The notes below the pieces were generated by a model. It saw nothing but the letters and a program-made list of their open reading frames with translations. It did not search any database and was not told the DNA's origin. DNA of 5,254 nt from Thermoplasmata archaeon (lineage in GTDB: Archaea > Thermoplasmatota > Thermoplasmata > Lutacidiplasmatales > UBA184). Positions within the stretch are counted from its first letter, which is position 1, and the number at the start of each line of letters is the position of its first letter. This document shows, piece by piece, positions 1 to 5,254 of the stretch. The DNA lies in NCBI GenBank assembly GCA_030039825.1, contig JASHUV010000006.1, forward strand, positions 1 to 5,254, in the 5' to 3' direction. A program made the position numbers and the translations under genes.

Positions 1-2497
1 CCTCCACGGACGGCTCGCTCATCGCCGACGCGGTCGGGGCCGGCCGACGGCGTCGCCTAAGGAGGACGACGGCGACCACCGCGGCGAGGGCGGCCGGAGC
101 GAGCACGAGGAGGAGGAGGCCGGCCGCCGCCGGGAGAGGCGCCCCGGCGGCCGCCGGCACGTGGATCGGGGGCAACAGGCTGACCCCGGTGAGCCCGCTG
201 AAGACGAAGACCGTCCCGCTGCCCGCGTCGGGAGCGGAGAAGTTCACCCAGACCGCGCCGTCGGCGAGGATCGGGGAGGTCGCGGTCGTCGTGGTCCCGC
301 CGAAGTCCGAGACGATGCTGACGGTGCCGGCCTCGACGGGGTTCCCGAACCGGTCCGCGATCCCGTAGAGGGTCGAGTTCGAGCGCGCGCCGGCCCGGGC
401 GACCTCGTCGAGGCGGAGGCGCTCGGTCGTCGCGTTCGCGACGATCGTGAGCCGGACCGGCGGGGGGAGCGTGAGCCCGGACGCGCCGCCCTCCGAGGTG
501 AGCGAGAGCTCGTACCGGCCCGCCGTGAGAGCGCGGACGGACAGGGAGAGCTCGCCGCCGGACCAGTCGAGGGGCCCGACCCCGTACCCTCCGTCACCCG
601 GAAGGAGCGATCCGGCGCCCGTGACGTTCACCCACGCTTCGCCGAGCGAACGGTTCGTCGCCAGGAGGAAGGAGCCGTTGAACCCCGGGACGACGGTCCC
701 GAGGGCGTCCTCCGCCTCGAAGAGGATCCCCGCGGCGGTGCCGGCCACGGTCGTGAGGATCGTCCCGTTCGGAACGGCGATCGCGCTCGCCCGGGTCGAC
801 ACGACCAGGAAGTTCGCGTCCGTCGCCTCGACCGACCCGAGCCGATCGATCACCGTGAGCTCGAGCGTGCTGTTCCCGGTGACGTCCTGCGCGAAGGAGA
901 AGTTCAGGGGTCCGGGGCCCTCGACCTCGCCCTCGGTGAGACCCGTCGAACGGGCGGTGCCCGGGACCGTCTGGTTCCACCAGTACGTGACGGGGTAGGC
1001 GCCGCCGGTGAGCACGGCGTAGCCCCTCACGTCGCTGCCGTTCGCGACCTTCGCCTCGTTGAGCGTGATGGGGCCGAGCGACGGGCGGTCGACGACGGCG
1101 ATCGGCAGCGCCTCCGTGAGGTTCGCGCCCCCGGAATCGGCGACGCTCAGGCGGCCCGAGTAGTTCCCGATCCGGGAGTAGTTGAGCGAGAAGGTCCAGG
1201 GGGGCGCTCCCCCCGTGCGGCAGACCGTGCCGCCGATCCCGTCGGAGAGGCACGCCGGCCCGTACGGGGGGGTGCCGGTCGCACCGGTCACCGCCGCGCG
1301 GACCGTCACGGGGAGCCCGACGTAGGTCACCACCGGATCCGGGCTCACCGAGATGCCGAGCGCGCTCGCGACGACGACCTCGGCGAAGGGGTACGACACC
1401 CCCGAGAAGCCGTTCGTGAGCGTGGCCGACGGTTGGGCCGTGCCGACCGTCGTGTAGGCGAGCGACGCCGTGCAGACGACGTTGACGACGCCGGAGTCGT
1501 AGGAGACGTTCTCGCACTCCGCCGCCCGGGCCGGTTCGGAGAGGCCGGGGGTCACCGTCGCGCGGTAGGAGTACCCCGCCGCGCCCGAGGCGTTCAGGGT
1601 GAACGTCGCGGCGACGCCGACATCGAGCGCGGTCGGCGTCACCCCGCCGGAGGTGATCGCCGTCGCCACGGCCGTCAGGAGGACGTGCTCCGGCGGGGCG
1701 GAGAGCGACGCGCCCCCGTAGCTCCCGTTGACCCAGACCGTCACGGTCGCGATCGCCGCCCCGGCACCGGCCTCGACGGTGACGGTCGCCCCGTCCGTCG
1801 CGCCGGTCGCGACCCACCCCGAGCCGGCGATCGTCCAGGCGAAGGCGAGGGTCGCCGGGCTCGGGTCGCCGTTCGCGGCCGTGGGCGACGCACCGAGGGT
1901 CGTCGGGGCATCGGTGCTGACGGTCTCGAAGCCGGACGGGGAGAGGTCGGCGCCCGCGAGGGCGACGACCCGGGCGAGGGTGAGGTTCCCGGGCGTCCCG
2001 GCGACGCTCAAGAAGTCCCCGGCCGGGAGGCCGCCGGCGCCGAGGCTCGGCGTCACGGGTCCGAACGGCCCGGAATAGGTCCAGCACCCGAGGGGGTCGC
2101 CGCAGGAGGTGGCCGGGATCGCGACGTAGTCGGAGAAGGCCCCGGTCCCGTTCGTGGTGGCGCTCGAGTTCGTCGTGTCGCAGAGCGAGTAGCTCGATCC
2201 GGACGATCTCGGATGGAACGTCGCGGTGTACTCGTACTCGAGGACGACCGGCACGCCCGAGACCGAGGGCGGCGAGGCGCCGCCGACGTTACGGACCACG
2301 CCGGCCATCAGGGCCCCGATCGACGCGCCGGGACAGCCGGCGCTTTCCGGGTGGAGTCCGGCGTCCTCCCCCGGGAAGGGGGCGGATCCCGGGGCAACGA
2401 GGGGCGTTCCGGGCCCCCCGGAGGTCAGGAGGAGGAGGGCCGCGAGGGCGAGGGCGGCCCCGAGCGCCGCTCCGCGGGCCCCTGGGCGAGCGATCAT
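1..2497 (-). CDS. Secreted, membrane-anchored surface protein with tandem Ig-like/PKD-like domains (3' end beyond window)
   Basis: The frame is open for 832 codons from an ATG at 2497 to the left edge, with no stop seen. Residues 1-28 form a signal peptide: an Arg-containing start, then an Ala/Leu-rich core. Residues about 30-785 look all-beta, with Gly/Thr/Ser/Val-rich segments of roughly 90-120 residues that I read as PKD-like or Ig-like modules. The segments near 567-690 (TAGTAAGILFEAEDALG) and 691-785 (DRFGNPVEAGTVSI) resemble invasin/Big-type modules. Residues about 789-813 are a hydrophobic helix followed by five Arg, so the body should lie outside the cell and the tail inside. The stop is probably close beyond the edge. 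There are 20 N-x-S/T sequons and eight Cys (55, 106, 132, 138, 328, 342, 416, 426). A second in-frame ATG at 2506 abuts the GGAGG, so 2497 is the better start. Seen: frame, signal, anchor, sequons. Inferred: an S-layer-associated or adhesin-like role; no ligand or enzymatic motif was found. Confidence 0.88.
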   Translation of the reverse strand, partial: MIARPGARGAALGAALALAALLLLTSGGPGTPLVAPGSAPFPGEDAGLHPESAGCPGASIGALMAGVVRNVGGASPPSVSGVPVVLEYEYTATFHPRSSGSSYSLCDTTNSSATTNGTGAFSDYVAIPATSCGDPLGCWTYSGPFGPVTPSLGAGGLPAGDFLSVAGTPGNLTLARVVALAGADLSPSGFETVSTDAPTTLGASPTAANGDPSPATLAFAWTIAGSGWVATGATDGATVTVEAGAGAAIATVTVWVNGSYGGASLSAPPEHVLLTAVATAITSGGVTPTALDVGVAATFTLNASGAAGYSYRATVTPGLSEPARAAECENVSYDSGVVNVVCTASLAYTTVGTAQPSATLTNGFSGVSYPFAEVVVASALGISVSPDPVVTYVGLPVTVRAAVTGATGTPPYGPACLSDGIGGTVCRTGGAPPWTFSLNYSRIGNYSGRLSVADSGGANLTEALPIAVVDRPSLGPITLNEAKVANGSDVRGYAVLTGGAYPVTYWWNQTVPGTARSTGLTEGEVEGPGPLNFSFAQDVTGNSTLELTVIDRLGSVEATDANFLVVSTRASAIAVPNGTILTTVAGTAAGILFEAEDALGTVVPGFNGSFLLATNRSLGEAWVNVTGAGSLLPGDGGYGVGPLDWSGGELSLSVRALTAGRYELSLTSEGGASGLTLPPPVRLTIVANATTERLRLDEVARAGARSNSTLYGIADRFGNPVEAGTVSIVSDFGGTTTTATSPILADGAVWVNFSAPDAGSGTVFVFSGLTGVSLLPPIHVPAAAGAPLPAAAGLLLLVLAPAALAAVVAVVLLRRRRRPAPTASAMSEPSVE

Positions 2498-2506
2498 CCC
2501 GCGCAT

Positions 2507-2511
2507 CCTCC
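2507..2511 (-). promoter_or_regulatory. Shine-Dalgarno site of the surface protein gene
   Basis: The minus strand reads GGAGG, complementary to the 16S rRNA 3' end. It lies nine bases before the ATG at 2497 but directly against the in-frame ATG at 2506. The spacing therefore favours 2497 as the start and would shorten the protein by three residues relative to the longer reading. Confidence 0.6.
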
Positions 2512-2522
2512 GGTCGGGCGCG

Positions 2523-2540
2523 CCCGCCCCGGGGGGCGGG
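2523..2540. repeat. GC-only inverted repeat between thpR and the surface protein gene
   Basis: CCCGCCCC (2523-2530) and GGGGCGGG (2533-2540) are perfect reverse complements separated by two bases. It lies in the 58-base gap, 15 bases past the thpR stop. In RNA it could fold as a hairpin with the innermost pairs open. No T-run follows on the minus strand, so it does not look like an intrinsic or archaeal U-tract terminator. In DNA this GC-rich it may be chance. Confidence 0.3.
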
Positions 2541-2555
2541 GGCTCGGGAGCATGT

Positions 2556-3173
2556 CTAGCCGGGCCCGGGGGGATAATCCTGTCGGGAGGGACCCGACGG
2601 CGGGATGTGCCCCGCGCGACCGCCGCGTCGGGACGAACCGGGGTCCGGCCCCGTCGCGGCGAGGGGGAAGCGGCCGATCACCGTGTGGCGGGCGCCCTCC
2701 TGGCGGAGCTCGCTCGACTTGAGGAGCATCTCCCTCACGTCGACCCTCCCGAGGACCGACGGGTCCCGGCGGTCCCGGATCTCCGCCCATCCGCGGGCCT
2801 CCGACGCCGAACGCGGCCGCGCGAGCGTGACGTGGGGGAGGAACGGGCGGGCCTCCCGGGGAAGCCCGGTCCCGGCGAGGGCGTCGTCGAGCTCGGCGGC
2901 GAGCCGGGCGACCGCCTCCCCCCCCTCCACGAGGGTCGCGTAGACGACCCGCGGCGAACCGTTCGGAGGGAACGTCCCGATCCCCGCGAACGTCAGCCGG
3001 AACGGGGCGAACCGCGCCGCGGTCGCCCGCGCCCTCTCGGCGACCTCCTCGGCCGTCCCCGGGGGGATCTCGCCGAGGAAGCGGACCGTCATGTGGCGCG
3101 GCGCGGCCCCCTCCGGACCGCGAGGCCCGGGGACGACGAGCCCGGGGGTGTCGATGGCGAGGAAGGCGCGCAT
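2556..3173 (-). CDS. thpR: RNA 2',3'-cyclic 3'-phosphodiesterase (ThpR/LigT, 2H phosphoesterase)
   Basis: A 205-residue cytoplasmic enzyme of the LigT family, known to open 2',3'-cyclic phosphate RNA ends to 2'-phosphates and historically named 2'-5' RNA ligase. The N-terminus MRAFLAID is the usual family start. Both catalytic HxT motifs are present: H27-M-T29 in HMTVRFLGE and H114-V-T116 in PHVTLAR, spaced as expected for the two lobes of the fold. The recognisable domain ends near residue 171 (VIGRFPL), about the family's normal length of 175-190. Residues 172-205 are a Pro/Gly/Arg-rich tail with no family counterpart I recognise. The ATG has a GGAG eight bases upstream. Its first 85 bases overlap the 3' end of the upstream ATPase gene in another frame, which suggests translational coupling. 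Family assignment is secure; the physiological RNA substrate cannot be read from sequence, though tRNA or other RNA end processing is the usual suggestion. Confidence 0.95.
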   Translation of the reverse strand: MRAFLAIDTPGLVVPGPRGPEGAAPRHMTVRFLGEIPPGTAEEVAERARATAARFAPFRLTFAGIGTFPPNGSPRVVYATLVEGGEAVARLAAELDDALAGTGLPREARPFLPHVTLARPRSASEARGWAEIRDRRDPSVLGRVDVREMLLKSSELRQEGARHTVIGRFPLAATGPDPGSSRRGGRAGHIPPSGPSRQDYPPGPG

Positions 3174-5254
3174 CGGTCCCGCTCCCCGGGGGGCTCAGGC
3201 GGCCCCGGCTCATCCCGATGGCGCGCGGCCCTCGCCCGCGCGAGCGTCCAGACCTGGGCCTCCGTGACGGGGGCGCCGGCGCGGCGGAGCGTCTCGCGGA
3301 CCCGGCGGGCGCGACCGGCGTCGCCGACCAGGAAGACGACGGCGGCCCCTCGGGCCCTCGCCTTCGTGAGGCCGCGGCGGATCCGTTCGGAGCGATCCGC
3401 TCCGCTCACCTCCGCCTCGACATGGAGGTCCCGGCCCCGGAACGCCCGCCACGCCCACCGGCGCGATCGCGCGCTCAGCTCCTCGAGGAGCTCCCCGGGG
3501 GCGGGTCGACGGGGTCCGTCCGGGACGAGCCGCACGAGGCCGTCGGGGAGCCGGGTGTCGAACCGGCCCTGGCGGAGGATCACCATCCTCTCCCCCTGGC
3601 GGGCGAAGATCCGGAACGCCTCGACGAGCAGGAGCCGGTGCTCGTCGCTCTCGCGCGACGCTCCGCTCGCGGCCCCGAGGCCGAGCCGACGGCCGCCGGC
3701 GATCGTGAGCCGCCACCGGCCGTCATCGACCGCCGCCCACCCGCGCCCCAGGAGGGTCGGCAGGCGGGCCGCGAGGTCGACGGGCGTGGGACCGACGCTC
3801 GCGCGCTCCGCCGCGCGGACGAGCTCGGCCGACGGGACGGCGCGGCCGACCGCGTCGAACCCGGCGAGCGCGAGGAGGAGCGCCTCCTCCGCCCGCGCCG
3901 TGTCGTCCGCCCCGCTCGTCTCCTCGAGCCGCTCCTCCCCCGGCGCGGGAGCGCACCGGTCGCAGCAGGCCCGCCAAGCGTCCTCGTCCGGTTCGGAGGG
4001 GCTCGCGACGGCCAGGAGGGCGCGCGGACCCGCCGAGAACGCCACGTCGGCGATCGCCACCCCGACCGGAAGGGCCGGCAGGAGCCGCTCCGCCTCCGCC
4101 CGGTCGAGACCGGCCCACCGACCGGCCGCCGCGGCCGCCGAGCGCGGGACCTGGAAGAGGAGGTGGGTCCCCACCGCCCCTTCCGCCGCGGCGAGGGCCT
4201 CCGGGGCGAGCCGTCCGGCGAACTGGGTCGCGACGACGGCGCCGACGCCGAACTTCCGCCCCTCCGAGAGGAGCTCCGCGAGCAGGCTCGGCGAGATCGC
4301 CTGGGCCTCGTCGAGGAGGAGCAGCACGCGGAGGCGGTCGCCGGACGCCGAGCGCGCGGCGAGGGCGAGGTAGATCCGGCTCGCGAGGAGCGTCGCCGCG
4401 AACCGGCTGCCCGTCGGTCCGAGCTCGGCGGCCGGGATCCGGAAGATCGCCGACTCCCCCTGCGCGAGAAGGGAGGGCAGATCGAGCGGATCCTCCGCGG
4501 CGTCGAGGAGCCGGGCGAGCTTCGGCTGGAGCACGACCTTCTGCACCCGGGCGATCGCCGGCTGGAGGTAGTCGGGGTTCCGGCGGAGGAGGCCGGGGAG
4601 GTCGTCGAGGAAGCGCGCCGCCGCGGGGCGGCGCGTGCCCGCCCGGGCGGCGTCGCGGCGGGCCGGGTCGGTGAGCAATTCGTAGAGGTCGAGGAACCCG
4701 CCCCGCTCCTCCTCGACGAGCCGGACGAAGACGTCGAAGACCTGCTCGAGCCGGCTCCCCCAGTAGAGCTCGCCCCCGTCGTGCGAGAGGTGGCGGAGGC
4801 TCGCGACGAGGTGGGTCGCCTCCCGCTCCCGGTGCGAGGGGCTCTCCCCGAGGAAGAGCGCGACCCCCCGGACCCCGGACGGCGGCCGCGTCGCATCGAC
4901 GGCGGTCAACCGCGCGAGCGCCGGGGGCGGCAGGCCCGCGACGATGCGCGCGGCGAGATCACCGTGGACGTCGAGGACGACCGTCGCGCGGCCGCCGGCG
5001 ATCCGCTTCCGCGCGAGGTCGGCGAGGAAGGCGCTCTTTCCGGCCCCCGACGCCCCGAGGACGGCGACGTGGCGGCCGAGGACGCGCTCATCGAGCTCCG
5101 CGGGGGCGTGGCCGGGCCTCACCGCCCGGGCCGCCTCCGCCGGGGCGAGGAGGAACGGCGGCCCCGCGGCGAACCCCCGGAAGGAACCGGCCGCCCACTC
5201 CCGCCGCCCTCGCCACGTCGCCCGCCGCCGCTCGAGCCGGATCGGCGCGACGCG
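3089..5254 (-). CDS. VirD4/TraD-like P-loop ATPase with C-terminal winged helix and PD-(D/E)XK-like domain (5' end beyond window)
   Basis: 721 residues are visible; numbering is from the first codon at 5254. The frame stays open to the right edge. A GTG at 5122 (residue 45) is not the likely start, because residues 1-44 already read like the family: an Arg-rich linker, then PPFLLAPAEAA, which matches the segment usually found before the ATPase core. Core: Walker A GASGAGKS (67-74, K73); DVHGDL (95-100), the equivalent of the family's DPHGDL/DPKGDL; a helical insert about 140-250; Walker B LLLLDEAQ (D315, E316); ATQFAGRL (342-349), a sensor-like segment. Residues about 452-529 look like a winged helix (GRWRLTIAGGRRLG). 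Residues about 536-662 resemble a PD-(D/E)XK fold, with D571 in LPDG and E613/E615 in HVEAEVS. Members of this class pump or recruit DNA, often with conjugation or type IV secretion. It is probably not HerA proper; an HAS barrel cannot be judged because the N-terminus is missing. Its 3' end overlaps thpR by 85 bases. Confidence 0.9.
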   Translation of the reverse strand, partial: RVAPIRLERRRATWRGRREWAAGSFRGFAAGPPFLLAPAEAARAVRPGHAPAELDERVLGRHVAVLGASGAGKSAFLADLARKRIAGGRATVVLDVHGDLAARIVAGLPPPALARLTAVDATRPPSGVRGVALFLGESPSHREREATHLVASLRHLSHDGGELYWGSRLEQVFDVFVRLVEEERGGFLDLYELLTDPARRDAARAGTRRPAAARFLDDLPGLLRRNPDYLQPAIARVQKVVLQPKLARLLDAAEDPLDLPSLLAQGESAIFRIPAAELGPTGSRFAATLLASRIYLALAARSASGDRLRVLLLLDEAQAISPSLLAELLSEGRKFGVGAVVATQFAGRLAPEALAAAEGAVGTHLLFQVPRSAAAAAGRWAGLDRAEAERLLPALPVGVAIADVAFSAGPRALLAVASPSEPDEDAWRACCDRCAPAPGEERLEETSGADDTARAEEALLLALAGFDAVGRAVPSAELVRAAERASVGPTPVDLAARLPTLLGRGWAAVDDGRWRLTIAGGRRLGLGAASGASRESDEHRLLLVEAFRIFARQGERMVILRQGRFDTRLPDGLVRLVPDGPRRPAPGELLEELSARSRRWAWRAFRGRDLHVEAEVSGADRSERIRRGLTKARARGAAVVFLVGDAGRARRVRETLRRAGAPVTEAQVWTLARARAARHRDEPGPPEPPGERDRCAPSSPSTPPGSSSPGLAVRRGPRRAT
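3182..3185 (-). promoter_or_regulatory. Shine-Dalgarno site of thpR, inside the ATPase coding region
   Basis: The minus strand reads GGAG, in the context GGGGAGCGG, eight bases before the thpR ATG at 3173. It supports that ATG, which also gives the conserved family N-terminus. The site lies within the 3' part of the ATPase reading frame. Confidence 0.55.

Noticed and set aside
594..2087. A 497-codon open frame on the minus strand
   Set aside because: It is an Arg-rich out-of-frame reading of the surface protein gene. The correct frame over the same bases has signal peptide, sequons and anchor.
2560..2569. The palindrome CCGGGCCCGG near the thpR stop
   Set aside because: Ten-base GC palindromes are expected by chance in this composition, and no second copy or regulatory context was seen.
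2572..2580. GGATTATCC on the minus strand, a possible TATA-like element for the surface protein gene
   Set aside because: It is the only AT-rich spot nearby, but it lies inside thpR codons about 75 bases before the start. It matches no clear TATA or BRE pattern and is too short to call.
161..2722. An 853-codon open frame on the plus strand
   Set aside because: Its translation is a low-complexity run of Arg, Gly, Glu and Asp without any domain. It lies antisense to the surface protein gene and spans its start. It is a by-product of G/C in third codon positions.
2494..3213. A 239-codon minus-strand frame starting at the ATGA at 3210-3213
   Set aside because: It overlaps thpR in another frame and gives an Arg/Pro/Gly-rich product. 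The ThpR frame has both catalytic motifs.
2226..4373. A 715-codon open frame on the plus strand
   Set aside because: It crosses the ends of three well-supported minus-strand genes and its protein is Arg/Pro/Ser/Ala-rich with no recognisable fold.
3580..4896. A 438-codon minus-strand frame inside the ATPase gene
   Set aside because: The translation is almost only Arg, Ser, Gly and Pro. The overlapping frame has Walker A and B and continuous family similarity.

Overview
The window holds three genes, all on the minus strand, packed with almost no spare DNA. Reading in the direction of transcription (right to left) they are: a VirD4/TraD-like P-loop ATPase that enters from beyond the right edge (5254 down to 3089); an RNA 2',3'-cyclic phosphodiesterase, ThpR/LigT (3173 down to 2556); and a large secreted, membrane-anchored surface protein built of Ig-like/PKD-like beta domains (2497 to beyond the left edge). 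The surface protein is open from its start to the window edge with no stop in view. A search that requires a stop codon would miss it and would report only spurious shadow frames there.

The DNA is very GC-rich and third codon positions are almost all G or C. This opens long false reading frames on both strands. The true genes were chosen by protein character: two HxT motifs in ThpR, Walker A and B in the ATPase, and a signal peptide, sequons and an anchor in the surface protein. Shine-Dalgarno-like sites support the starts of the two genes that begin in the window. The surface protein has 20 N-x-S/T sequons using about 20 of its roughly 27 asparagines, a signal peptide and a C-terminal anchor followed by five arginines. 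Together with the ThpR and the ATPase type this fits a GC-rich archaeon, perhaps a Thermoplasmatota lineage. That placement is inference; a GC-rich bacterium is not excluded.

The ATPase and thpR overlap by 85 bases, and thpR and the surface gene are 58 bases apart, so co-transcription is plausible. No common pathway is evident: ThpR acts on RNA ends in the cytoplasm, the ATPase is of a DNA-translocating or conjugation-coupling type, and the third protein is extracellular. The most interesting object is the ATPase, which carries a C-terminal winged helix followed by a domain resembling the PD-(D/E)XK nuclease fold. No RNA genes, CRISPR arrays, insertion sequences or attachment sites were seen. 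There is no gene-free stretch longer than about 60 bases.
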